This document shows, piece after piece, positions 17,950-25,839 of a stretch of 64,000 bases of DNA; position 1 is the stretch's first letter, and every line of letters begins with the position of its first letter. Source of the DNA: an uncultured Bacteroidaceae bacterium (GTDB lineage Bacteria; Bacteroidota; Bacteroidia; Bacteroidales; Bacteroidaceae); assembly GCA_905235305.1 (NCBI GenBank), contig CAJOLC010000024.1, positions 49,362-113,361 of the forward strand, read 5' to 3'. The notes below the pieces were generated by a model. It worked only from the letters and a program-made list of their open reading frames with translations, did not search any database and was not told the DNA's origin. The position numbers and the translations under genes are program-made.

Positions 17950-19277
17950 ACTTGTGTGTTTGTGATTATCCAGATGAAGTTGTTCTCGTCGACGGTGCTT
18001 GTGATGCATTCCTCAGTGCCTTCCAGCTCGGCAGGCAGGCGAATTTCCGTGCTTGGACGCCAGGTGATGCCGTAGTCTCTGCTGACGAAGATGGCAGCGA
18101 GTGCTTGTCGTGTGCCGTCGGCAGATGCTCCTCCGAAGGCGATAAGGTTGCCGTCATAGGGGAGGAGGTTGAAATAGTAGAGCTGCGGACATGGGATTGT
18201 GTTGTCGGGACTAATGGGGTAGTAGATCCATTGGGCATCTGCTTCGGGTTCGTTGTCGTTCCACATCTTGCTCCAGACTACGGCGTGGTCGCTGTCCTCT
18301 CTGTGTCCGACCAGGATGATACGCCTATTGCCATTGTCTTGTTCAGTGGTTAATGCCCTGAAGTTGGCCTGCGGGAGCATTGTGGCTTCCGTGTCGAGCG
18401 CTTCTTCCTTCCAGTCGGTTCCGTTTGCGGAGCTGAGCAGTTTGCCTTCGGAGATGGCGTAGAAGAAGTCTTCCGTCTTTTCGAAAAGGGTCAGATTTGC
18501 TGCCGTGTATGCTCCTGCTTGCGTCCATTCTTTGGCATCGGTTGAGGTGAGGACCTTGCCGTCGCTTGTGCTGAGATACAGGTTCAAGCCTTGCTGACGC
18601 AGGGTTTGCACGTCGGTTTCTGCGGGCAGGTTGGTTTCGGCTTCTTCCCAGGTGCCTTGTGCTTCAATGCCGGAGCGTTCGAGAAGGACGATTCCTTCGG
18701 TTTTCTTTCCGAGTACCATCAGTTTGTCGTTCAGGGCAAATGCTTTAAGGTCGGTCATTTCGGCAAATGCTTCTTCGCTTTCGCACATGTTCCAGGAGAT
18801 GGAATCCCCTTCTTGTTGATGGACGTTGACTTTCAGAGTGTAGATGCGCTCGCTGTTCTTGTCGTTGCTTGTCAGCTTGAGCTGCAGTGGCTTTGTCAGG
18901 TCGAGGCTGTCTGTAGCGTTGTATGCGGTCCAATTCTCTGTGCCGATGTCGCTGTAGGCGAGCATTGAGCCGTCGAAGGCAATGGAGATGACGACTCTGT
19001 CAAGCTGGCTTCCGTAGGGAAGGGAATCGCGGTTTTCGATGGCGCCGGTGCGTTGGTCGATGGTCATAGCGTAGTAGCTTCCGGTGAAGGAAGTGTTGAG
19101 TGTCCTCGTCTTGCGTTTTATGTTTCCCAGCGTCACACTCTTTATGTAGCAGTAATCGTTGTTGGGTGCTTCCACGCTGTCGTTTTCGGAGCACGATGAT
19201 GCCAGGGTCATCAGTGCCATCAGCCACAGGAAGCAGCGTACCGCGGCGGTTAGTCGTATCGTTTTTGTTGTGCGCAT
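17907..19277 (-). CDS. DUF6242 domain-containing lipoprotein
   Basis: The 456-residue protein has a lipoprotein signal ending in LASSCSEND (lipobox cysteine at about 29). A DUF6242-type N-terminal domain is followed by a propeller-like set of repeats containing STSDGKVLTSTDAKEW, AISEGKLLSSANGTDWKEE and FVSRDYGITWRPS, the BNR/sialidase-like Asp-box pattern of short S-x-D-x-G-x-x-W motifs. It is the promoter-proximal gene of the ten-gene envelope operon. Function is unknown; a surface-exposed beta-propeller is inferred. Confidence 0.8.
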   Translation of the reverse strand: MRTTKTIRLTAAVRCFLWLMALMTLASSCSENDSVEAPNNDYCYIKSVTLGNIKRKTRTLNTSFTGSYYAMTIDQRTGAIENRDSLPYGSQLDRVVISIAFDGSMLAYSDIGTENWTAYNATDSLDLTKPLQLKLTSNDKNSERIYTLKVNVHQQEGDSISWNMCESEEAFAEMTDLKAFALNDKLMVLGKKTEGIVLLERSGIEAQGTWEEAETNLPAETDVQTLRQQGLNLYLSTSDGKVLTSTDAKEWTQAGAYTAANLTLFEKTEDFFYAISEGKLLSSANGTDWKEEALDTEATMLPQANFRALTTEQDNGNRRIILVGHREDSDHAVVWSKMWNDNEPEADAQWIYYPISPDNTIPCPQLYYFNLLPYDGNLIAFGGASADGTRQALAAIFVSRDYGITWRPSTEIRLPAELEGTEECITSTVDENNFIWIITNTQVWRGRLNRLGFAQQ

Positions 19278-19302
19278 TGCGTGTACCTATAGTTTCAAGG
19301 TG

Positions 19303-19310
19303 CAAAGATA
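19303..19310 (-). promoter_or_regulatory. -7 promoter box for the envelope operon
   Basis: The minus strand reads TATCTTTG then CA, 25 bases before the DUF6242 ATG. No further good box is seen between the ten tightly packed genes down to 10019. Confidence 0.7.
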
Positions 19311-19884
19311 CGAATATTTTCCCATTCGGCAATTGTAATTTACGATTTATGCCCAAATAATTGCTTATTTTAAGTTTAATTAGGGAAAAACCGCCGCCAC
19401 ATAAGGCGTTGTGCCGTTCAATGGGAGGTGCTTTGCGCCGCATCGCGGCGGTCGGGTTGCCGTGCCGTAGTTGCCGGGTCGGCCTGCCTTGCCGGGTCGG
19501 TAGATGAAATCTTCCGAAAATGTAAAGATTTTTCCTTCCATCGCGCGTTCTGGGCCACTTTTTCTGCTCGCGTGGCGCAGAAGCCCACCCGATGCAGGAA
19601 AATGGCTTAAATCGAATAGGCGTTGATATTCAGTCGGTTACAAATTAGGATTTTGGGACGCATTGTTAAGAAAGTACCGATGGACTGTGCTTTGCTGACA
19701 AACGAGGCGTAATTTGATGCCAAATTCACTGTGCTTCGTCGGCGAATGCAATAGGGAGGATTTATCAACGCAGTATATTGCGTTGGCAAACACAGGCTAT
19801 TGCGTTGGACATTTCACTATACTGCGTCTCCAAAGATGGCTGCATGTGTCAACCGATTTTGTAAACTTTTTTCCTGGTCTTTGG
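19311..19884. other. intergenic region, no gene seen
   Basis: This 570-base gap holds a GC-rich patch with a direct repeat of TTGCCGGGTCGG (19468-19500), a hairpin CAACGCA-loop-TGCGTTG at 19766-19785, and small repeated TTGCGTTGG words around 19777-19808. No protein-like frame or known RNA was recognised. Confidence 0.5.
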
Positions 19885-20943
19885 CTACAGTTTTTCCCAT
19901 TTCTCGACCTTGTTTTTGCCGAAGAACTGTTTGCCTGCCGGTTTCGCCTCTGCGAGGATGGGTGCCCGGACGCCTTCACCCAGGCAGAAGGGGGCAGTCT
20001 CGATGCGTGCTTCGTCCCAAAGGCCTTTGTCGATAAAGCTTCCGAGGAGCTTCGCGCCGCCCTCCACGAGGAGGCTCTGAATGCCCCGCCGGTAGAGGTC
20101 TGCCAGTATGTCTTCGATGCTCTCGTGTGTGTAGATGACCGTCGGAGTACTGCCGTCCTTCAGGTGCAGGGTAGGGGGGAGGGCGTCGTGGCGGTCGATG
20201 GTGAGGCGCAAAGGGTTGGGGCCGGGCCAGAGCCTTGTGGTGAGCGTGGGATTGTCTGCGAGGGCAGTGTTCGTGCCAACGAGGATTGCGCCGCTACGAG
20301 CCCTGAGGCGATGCACAAGGGTCTGTGTTAGGGGGGTGGAGAAAATAAGCCGCTCCCCGACTCTCTCCAGGGGAGAGGAAGACGTGTCGCTGCCTGTCAC
20401 CCCTCCTACGGAGTGGCTGGGGGAGGCTCCCATATACCCGTCTTTGCTCTGGGCCCACTTCAGGGTAATCCACGGACGGTGCTTCTCGTGGAAGGTAAAG
20501 AAGCGGCGGTTCAGCTCGCGGCACTCCTCTTCGAGCACGCCGACCGTCACCTCGCAGCCGGCCTCCTGCAGTTTCCTGATGCCCAAGCCGTTGACCTTTG
20601 CAAACGGATCTGTGCAGCCCACGACGACCCGCCGTATTCCCGACTCGATGATGAGGTCTGCGCAGGGCGGCGTCTTGCCGTAATGGGCGCAAGGCTCCAG
20701 GCTGACGTAGATGGTGCTGCGGCTTAGGAGATGCCTCTCCCTCACGTTGCCGATGGCGTTCACCTCGGCATGAGGGCCGCCGCAGCGGCGATGGTAACCT
20801 TCGCCAATAATGCGCCCGTCGCATACCACCACGGCTCCGACCATCGGATTGGGTGCCGCTCCGGCCTCTCCACATCGAGCCAGTTGCAGGCACCGCTGCA
20901 TGAATATTATGTCATTAACAGTATTGAATTCCTCATTCTTCAT
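19885..20943 (-). CDS. ribD: bifunctional riboflavin biosynthesis deaminase/reductase RibD
   Basis: The N-terminal cytidine-deaminase fold has the zinc motifs GPHAEVNAI (H, E) and SLEPCAHYGKTPPCADLI (two cysteines). The C-terminal reductase half has LVEGGAKLLGSFI and ARSGAILVGTNTALADNP. RibD deaminates the pyrimidine from GTP cyclohydrolase II and reduces the ribosyl side chain. At 352 residues it is slightly long: between WAQSKDGYMG and FSTPLTQTLVHRLRA there is an extra Ser/Gly-rich segment (about residues 171-198) encoded by a GC-rich palindrome resembling intergenic elements elsewhere. The frame is kept, so the enzyme may work. The gene is divergent from prmC. Confidence 0.93.
   Translation of the reverse strand: MKNEEFNTVNDIIFMQRCLQLARCGEAGAAPNPMVGAVVVCDGRIIGEGYHRRCGGPHAEVNAIGNVRERHLLSRSTIYVSLEPCAHYGKTPPCADLIIESGIRRVVVGCTDPFAKVNGLGIRKLQEAGCEVTVGVLEEECRELNRRFFTFHEKHRPWITLKWAQSKDGYMGASPSHSVGGVTGSDTSSSPLERVGERLIFSTPLTQTLVHRLRARSGAILVGTNTALADNPTLTTRLWPGPNPLRLTIDRHDALPPTLHLKDGSTPTVIYTHESIEDILADLYRRGIQSLLVEGGAKLLGSFIDKGLWDEARIETAPFCLGEGVRAPILAEAKPAGKQFFGKNKVEKWEKL
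20350..20430. repeat. REP-like palindrome inserted in frame in ribD
   Basis: Two arms, CTCCCCGACTCTCTCCAGGG (from 20353) and CCCCTCCTACGGAGTGGCTG (from 20401), each form a small C-rich/G-rich hairpin and together make an imperfect larger palindrome, like the intergenic element at 40575-40671. The segment codes for the linker between the two RibD domains. Confidence 0.55.
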
Positions 20944-20964
20944 CCTTCGTTCTCCTTTTTTTTG

Positions 20965-20972
20965 TATCTTTG
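20965..20972 (+). promoter_or_regulatory. -7 promoter box of prmC, adjacent to the start codon
   Basis: TATCTTTG is followed by CAGC and then the ATG at 20977. With the usual spacing from -7 to transcription start, the mRNA would begin at or within a few bases of the start codon, so it may be leaderless. Confidence 0.65.
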
Positions 20973-20976
20973 CAGC

Positions 20977-21798
20977 ATGAAAGCACTGCAGCAGTTACAG
21001 CAGAAATATGGCTCGGGCGAGGGTAGGGCACTTTATGAGCTTATCCTCAGGCAGCGGTTCGGCCTCTCTCGCACAGACATTCTCCTCGGCAAAGGTACGA
21101 TTTTATCGGCAAAGAACAATGAGGAGTTGCAAATAATTGTCGATAGAGTTGCCAAAGGCGAGCCCGTGCAGTATGTCCTGGGCTATGAAGAGTTCTGCGG
21201 AAGAATGTTCCGGGTCGGTCCGGGCGTGCTTATTCCCAGGCCCGAGACGCAGGGTTTGGTGCGCCTCGTGGAGCAGAACGTGGCTCCGGGAAGTACAATC
21301 CTCGACATCGGAACCGGCAGTGGATGCATCGCCGTAACGTTGGCGTTGGCAGGTTACAAAGTGAAGGCTATCGATGTTTCGGATGATGCTCTCGACATCG
21401 CCAGGCAGAATGCCGAGCGACTCGGCGCGGAGGTGGAGTTCGAGAAGCAGGATATATTTCAAGGTTCAAGGTTCGATGTTCAATGGAATACTATCGTCAG
21501 CAACCCTCCGTACATCTGTGAGAGCGAGGCTTCAACGATGGACGTTAACGTCCTCGACCATGAGCCTCACCTCGCGCTCTTTGTTCCAGACGACGACCCT
21601 CTGCTCTTTTACAAGGCAATCAGCGAGTTCGGACGGGAGCATCTTGCAGGCGGAGGACAAATCTTCCTCGAGGTCAACCGTGCCTATGCCGTGCAGGTCA
21701 AGGAGCTCCTTCAGCAGAAACGCTACGGAGAGGTGCAGGTCGTAAGGGATGATTATGATAATGATAGGTACGTATGGGCAAGAAAGATTCAGGACTAA
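20977..21798 (+). CDS. prmC: peptide chain release factor N5-glutamine methyltransferase
   Basis: The 273-residue protein has an N-terminal helical substrate domain, VGPGVLIPRPETQGL (about 76-90), the SAM-binding ILDIGTGSGCIAVTLAL, and the catalytic VSNPPYICESE (NPPY). It methylates the GGQ glutamine of release factors RF1 and RF2. The frame is open upstream to 20731, but the start at 20977 directly after a strong -7 box gives the normal N-terminus MKALQQLQQKY. The 3' end overlaps recX by 25 bases. Confidence 0.94.
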   Translation: MKALQQLQQKYGSGEGRALYELILRQRFGLSRTDILLGKGTILSAKNNEELQIIVDRVAKGEPVQYVLGYEEFCGRMFRVGPGVLIPRPETQGLVRLVEQNVAPGSTILDIGTGSGCIAVTLALAGYKVKAIDVSDDALDIARQNAERLGAEVEFEKQDIFQGSRFDVQWNTIVSNPPYICESEASTMDVNVLDHEPHLALFVPDDDPLLFYKAISEFGREHLAGGGQIFLEVNRAYAVQVKELLQQKRYGEVQVVRDDYDNDRYVWARKIQD

Positions 21799-22259
21799 TG
21801 CCAATGGAAGTGGCGCTGAACAAGGCTGCGGCCCTTTGCAGCGGCAGTGAGCATTGCAAGTCTCAAGTAATGGAGAAGCTCTCCCTATGGAATGTGTCGC
21901 CTCAGGATGCGTGCGACATCATCGACCGCCTCGTGAAGGAGAAGTACATAGACAACAGTCGCTTTGCCCGAGCATACTGCCACGACAAGTTCCGCTTCGC
22001 TCATTGGGGCCGCATCAAGATAAGGCAAATGCTCCGACACCTACGTATCAACGATGAAGAAATCGAGGAGGGAATGGCCGCAATCAACGAAGAAGATTAT
22101 CTCGAAACATTGGAAGATGTCCTTCGCGCCAAGGACCGCACCCTGAAGGACAAGGATAAATACCTTCGTAAAGGCAAGCTTGTCCGCCATCTTCTCTCGC
22201 GAGGTTTCGAGACGGAACTTGCCATAAGTGCCGTCGATTCGTACTTGAAGTTAGGGTAG
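21774..22259 (+). CDS. recX: RecX family regulator of RecA
   Basis: The 161-residue helical protein has the RecX repeat pattern: KAAALCSGSEHCKSQVMEKL, IIDRLVKEKYIDNSRFARAY, FRFAHWGRIKIRQMLR and HLLSRGFETELAISAV. RecX caps and inhibits RecA filaments. It starts inside the end of prmC and is therefore cotranscribed. The downstream hairpin at 22271-22302 terminates the opposing gene rather than this one. Confidence 0.88.
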   Translation: MGKKDSGLMPMEVALNKAAALCSGSEHCKSQVMEKLSLWNVSPQDACDIIDRLVKEKYIDNSRFARAYCHDKFRFAHWGRIKIRQMLRHLRINDEEIEEGMAAINEEDYLETLEDVLRAKDRTLKDKDKYLRKGKLVRHLLSRGFETELAISAVDSYLKLG

Positions 22260-22264
22260 GGCAC

Positions 22265-22302
22265 AAAAAAACTCCTGCCGCTTCGTGTGGAGCAGCAGGA
22301 GT
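22265..22302 (-). terminator. intrinsic terminator of the GGGtGRT unit
   Basis: On the minus strand ACTCCTGC pairs with GCAGGAGT across a 16-base loop region, followed directly by seven T. It lies 25 bases after the stop of the gene at 22327. It faces the end of recX. Confidence 0.8.
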
Positions 22303-22326
22303 CGAAGGTATGAATAATAAATCTTC

Positions 22327-23346
22327 TTACTTTTTGTTCAGATAGAGATCTGCCTGAACAGCGCAAGCCACAGAGCAGCCCACCATCGGGTTGTTGCCGA
22401 TGCCGAGGAAGCCCATCATCTCCACATGGGCAGGCACTGAGCTGGAACCAGCGAACTGGGCGTCAGAGTGCATGCGGCCCAATGTGTCGGTCATGCCGTA
22501 GGAAGCAGGACCTGCTGCCATGTTGTCGGGATGAAGCGTACGACCTGTACCGCCACCGCTGGCTACGCTGAAGTATGCCTTGCCTGCGCGAATGCGTTCC
22601 TTCTTGTAGGTTCCTGCAACGGGATGCTGGAAGCGGGTGGGGTTAGTGGAGTTGCCAGTAATGCTGACGTCAACGTCTTCCTTCCAGAGGATGGCCACGC
22701 CTTCGCGAACGTCGTCTGCGCCATAGCAGTTCACGGCAGCACGAGGACCGTTCGAGTAGGCGATGCGCTTCACTTCCTTCAGCTCGCCAGTAAAGTAGTC
22801 GAACTGTGTCTGTACATAGGTAAAGCCGTTGATGCGGCTGATGATCATGGCTGCGTCCTTGCCCAGGCCGTTGAGGATGCAACGGAGGGGCTTGTCGGCT
22901 GGTCTTGACTTGTTGGCCATTTGCGCAATCTTGATGGCGCCTTCTGCTGCTGCAAAGCTCTCGTGACCTGCCAGGAAGGCAAAGCACTTCGTTTCGGGGC
23001 TGAGCAGACGGGCAGCCAGTTCACCGTGTCCGATACCTACCTTGCGGTCATCGGCAACAGAACCAGGGATGCAGAAGCTCTGCAAACCTTCACCGATATA
23101 GTTGGCTGCTTCGACGGCATCCTTGGCCTTCTCCTTCAGGGCAATGGCTGTACCTACCACATAGGCCCACTTTGCATTCTCGAAGCATATCATCTGTGTC
23201 TCTTCACAAGTCTTGTAAGGATCAAGGCCAGCAACTTCGCAAATCTGGTTGGCCTCCTCGATGGAAGCAATACCATGTTTGTTAAGGCAAGCAAGAATTT
23301 GCTTGATGCGACGGTCTTGTGACTCGAATTTCACTTCACGTATCAT
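22327..23346 (-). CDS. GGGtGRT family protein
   Basis: The 339-residue protein contains the family-naming motif ASGGGTGRTLHPDNMA (about residues 270-285) and cysteines at VGCSVACAVQADL near the end. The family is always found beside a NifU-like scaffold, as here (23385), and is presumed to work in Fe-S cluster handling, but no reaction is established. A terminator follows the gene. Confidence is high for the family and low for function. Confidence 0.88.
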   Translation of the reverse strand: MIREVKFESQDRRIKQILACLNKHGIASIEEANQICEVAGLDPYKTCEETQMICFENAKWAYVVGTAIALKEKAKDAVEAANYIGEGLQSFCIPGSVADDRKVGIGHGELAARLLSPETKCFAFLAGHESFAAAEGAIKIAQMANKSRPADKPLRCILNGLGKDAAMIISRINGFTYVQTQFDYFTGELKEVKRIAYSNGPRAAVNCYGADDVREGVAILWKEDVDVSITGNSTNPTRFQHPVAGTYKKERIRAGKAYFSVASGGGTGRTLHPDNMAAGPASYGMTDTLGRMHSDAQFAGSSSVPAHVEMMGFLGIGNNPMVGCSVACAVQADLYLNKK

Positions 23347-23384
23347 AATCTTATCCTCCTATTCTTTACGTGGGTCAATACTCT

Positions 23385-24056
23385 TCACGGCACCGTCCCC
23401 TTTGTGCGACCGTATGTGCCAGTGACACTCTTCAGGGCTTCGTCAGCAGGCACGCCTTTCTTGATGGCATCCATGAACTTGCCCATGTGAACGAACTCGT
23501 AACCGCAAACCTGGTCGTCCTTGTCGAGGAACATCTTGGTGATGTAACCCTCGGTGAGCTGCAGGTAGCGTGTGCCCTTGGCCTTTGTGCCATAGAGAGT
23601 ACCCATCTGCGAGACAAGGCCCTTGCCGAGGTCTTCGAGGCCGGCACCAATCATCAGGCCACCTTCCGAGAAGGCGCTCTGTGTGCGACCATAGACAATT
23701 TGGAGGAAGAGCTCGCGCATGGCGGTGTTGATGGCATCGCAGACGAGGTCGGTGTTGAGAGCTTCAAGGATGGTCTTGCCAGGGAGAATCTCACTTGCCA
23801 TGGCAGCAGAGTGCGTCATGCCAGAGCAACCGATGGTCTCGATGAGAGCCTCTTCGATAATACCGTCCTTGACATTGAGCGTCAGCTTGCAAGCACCCTG
23901 CTGAGGAGCGCACCATCCGATGCCGTGGGTTAAGCCGCTGATGTCCTTGATTTCTTTTGCCTGGACCCATTTTCCCTCTTCGGGTATGGGAGCAGGACCA
24001 TGGTTGGGACCTTTGGCCACACAACACATGTTCTGAACTTCGTGTGAATAAACCAT
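23385..24056 (-). CDS. iron-sulfur cluster assembly scaffold-like protein (NifU/IscU-type)
   Basis: The 223-residue protein carries IscU-like cysteines in IGWCAPQQGACKLTLNV (two cysteines) and IETIGCSGMTHSAAMASEIL, the latter matching the scaffold motif with GCS and a following histidine. A further pair occurs at MCCVAKG near the N-terminus. It is 38 bases upstream of the GGGtGRT gene, its constant partner. An Fe-S scaffold or carrier role is inferred from the cysteine pattern. Confidence 0.82.
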   Translation of the reverse strand: MVYSHEVQNMCCVAKGPNHGPAPIPEEGKWVQAKEIKDISGLTHGIGWCAPQQGACKLTLNVKDGIIEEALIETIGCSGMTHSAAMASEILPGKTILEALNTDLVCDAINTAMRELFLQIVYGRTQSAFSEGGLMIGAGLEDLGKGLVSQMGTLYGTKAKGTRYLQLTEGYITKMFLDKDDQVCGYEFVHMGKFMDAIKKGVPADEALKSVTGTYGRTKGTVP

Positions 24057-24059
24057 AGT

Positions 24060-24122
24060 AATTTACAATTTAACGATTTACAATTTACTATTTATTTACG
24101 ATTTTACTATTTAGTAATTTTC
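24060..24122. repeat. AT-rich low-complexity repeat
   Basis: Loose tandem copies of ATTTACAATTTA and ATTTACGATTT fill the space between the scaffold gene and dapA. Such words are common spacer sequence in Bacteroidales. Confidence 0.5.
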
Positions 24123-24143
24123 AGTGCGGTAACAATTCTTCAT

Positions 24144-25031
24144 TCAGTACCCCAGTTCCTTCACTATCTGACTTATCTTCTCCATCGTGGTGAGTCGGGT
24201 TGGGACGAGAGGCAGCCTGAGTACATTCTGGATCATTCCCATTTCGCTGAGCATGGCCTTCACGCCTGCTGGGTTGCCATCGACGAATAGAAGTTTGAAG
24301 AGTTCTGTGAACTTGTGATGTATGGTGAGCGATGAGCTGTATTCTCCCTTGAGTGCAAGGCGTACCATGCGGCTGAACTCTGCAGGGAGTGCGTTGCCTA
24401 TTACGCTGATGACGCCAACTGCTCCGAGTGTGATGAGCGGGAACGTGATGCCGTCGTCGCCGCTGATGACGTCGAAGTGCTTGGGCTTGTTCTTGATGAT
24501 GTCGTCCATCTGCGTGATGTTGCCGCTGGCTTCCTTGATGGCGACGATGTTTTCGAAGTCGCGTGCCAGCCGCAGTGTTGTTTCGGCCGTCATGTTGACA
24601 CCAGTGCGGCCGGGTACGTTATAGAGGACGACGGGCACGGGGCTTGTTTTGGCGATGGCGGCGAAGTGCTGGTAGAGACCTTCCTGCGAAGGCTTATTGT
24701 AGTAGGGGCAGACGCTCAAGATGCCGTCGATGCCCTTCCAATCTTCGTTTTGTAACTCATCTAAGATGGCAGCCGTGTTGTTGCCGCCGCACCCCATCAA
24801 CAGAGGCACTCGCCCAGCCACACGTCCTACCAAATGTTCCTTTAACAATCTTTTCTCTTCGCGGCTCAGCGTCGGAGTTTCAGCAGTAGTGCCCATGATG
24901 CAGAGGAAGTCTGCTCCTCCCTTTATTTGATATTCCACCAGACGGTCGAGCGCATCAAAATCGATGCTTCCGTCTGCCTGAAAAGGAGTGATGAGGGCAA
25001 TGCCGAGGCCGCGGAACTTATTTTGTGCCAT
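24144..25031 (-). CDS. dapA: 4-hydroxy-tetrahydrodipicolinate synthase
   Basis: The 295-residue TIM-barrel aldolase has GTTAETPTLSREEKR, VPVVLYNVPGRTGVNMT (catalytic tyrosine) and NIVAIKEASGNITQM (Schiff-base lysine). It condenses pyruvate with aspartate semialdehyde for lysine and diaminopimelate synthesis. A -7 box lies 115 bases upstream, leaving an AT-rich leader without a recognisable riboswitch. It is the last core gene before the accessory island. Confidence 0.96.
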   Translation of the reverse strand: MAQNKFRGLGIALITPFQADGSIDFDALDRLVEYQIKGGADFLCIMGTTAETPTLSREEKRLLKEHLVGRVAGRVPLLMGCGGNNTAAILDELQNEDWKGIDGILSVCPYYNKPSQEGLYQHFAAIAKTSPVPVVLYNVPGRTGVNMTAETTLRLARDFENIVAIKEASGNITQMDDIIKNKPKHFDVISGDDGITFPLITLGAVGVISVIGNALPAEFSRMVRLALKGEYSSSLTIHHKFTELFKLLFVDGNPAGVKAMLSEMGMIQNVLRLPLVPTRLTTMEKISQIVKELGY

Positions 25032-25145
25032 ATAGTTTGCATCGAATCAGAAAAAAAGATATTTAGAGAATTAGAAGCACCGCTGGCCTCGCCCTTCTCA
25101 CTATCTTAATTCCTAATTGTCTTATTCTTTAATTTATTCGCGCTG

Positions 25146-25153
25146 CAAAATTA
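25146..25153 (-). promoter_or_regulatory. -7 promoter box for dapA
   Basis: The minus strand reads TAATTTTG followed by CAGCG, fitting TAnnTTTG, 115 bases before the ATG. Confidence 0.5.
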
Positions 25154-25278
25154 CAAAAATAAGTTGATATAACAAAAAGAAAGTGGAAAAAACAACCCAA
25201 GAGCCTGTACGAGGCATCCCAATCTTCCACTTTCGTGCCGACTTCAGTTAAAGATTAGATACGTTTAGTCACCCAAGT

Positions 25279-25402
25279 AAACGTGTCGTTATTAAAAAGG
25301 CGACGTGTCCTTATCAAACCAGCGACGTGTCCCTATCGAACCAGCGACGTGTCCCTGTCGAACCAGCGACGTGTCCCTATCAAACCAGCGACGTGTCGTT
25401 GG
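25279..25402. repeat. 22-bp tandem repeat array (GCGACGTGTCC type)
   Basis: Four full 22-base units start at 25300, 25322, 25344 and 25366, each GCGACGTGTCC followed by YTRTCRAACCA. A truncated fifth unit follows at 25388 and a degenerate one precedes at 25279. It lies in the gap between dapA and the 3' end of the gene at 25486. An open frame runs through it but is only repeat translation. Confidence 0.9.
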
Positions 25403-25485
25403 CCGGCAGTACAGACTATTTGTCATTTACATACTGTTGACTTTCTCCCTGGTATAAGGAAAAGTTTCTGTGTCTGTGTTCCTTT

Positions 25486-25833
25486 TTATTCAGGAGTTTC
25501 TGGCATTCTCCACAGAGAGTCACCCATTATAGAGTCCATTTCCTGGATAGTTACACCTTCGGATTCCATTATTGAAAAGACCATGTTCAAGTCTATCCTC
25601 TTATGCCGTATGTCATCATAGAAATGTTTTCTTGCGTGTTGCCATTCGTATGCAAACAACGTGCTTTCCCGATAGGTATAAGTTTCGTCGCCGCCGAACA
25701 TCTCTGCCATCAGCTTTGCCTCCCTGTCTAGATGCCAGAGAAAAATGCCGAAAGACATCGCACAACCAACAATCAGCATCCCGAAAGAAATGCCGATTAT
25801 CTTTAGGACTTTGTAAAGTTTCGTTAGTTTCAT
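25486..25833 (-). CDS. small membrane protein of unknown function
   Basis: The 115-residue protein has a basic start, one transmembrane helix (about residues 12-33, IIGISFGMLIVGCAMSFGIF) and a charged extracytoplasmic part with HARKHFYDDIRHKRIDL. I recognise no family. It follows the TPR-like gene by six bases and is the last gene of the operon headed by the PIF1-like helicase, so it is probably translated with it. Confidence 0.6.
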   Translation of the reverse strand: MKLTKLYKVLKIIGISFGMLIVGCAMSFGIFLWHLDREAKLMAEMFGGDETYTYRESTLFAYEWQHARKHFYDDIRHKRIDLNMVFSIMESEGVTIQEMDSIMGDSLWRMPETPE

Positions 25834-25839
25834 TCGAGT

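Noticed and set aside
25032..25145. Lysine riboswitch before dapA
   Set aside because: The leader is about 115 bases, AT-rich, and lacks the conserved multi-helix core.
25279..25402. CRISPR array
   Set aside because: The 22-base units are contiguous with no unique spacers, and no cas genes are present.
25283..25621. Plus-strand coding region through the 22-bp array
   Set aside because: The product is only translated repeat plus antisense of the gene at 25486; no motif or promoter.
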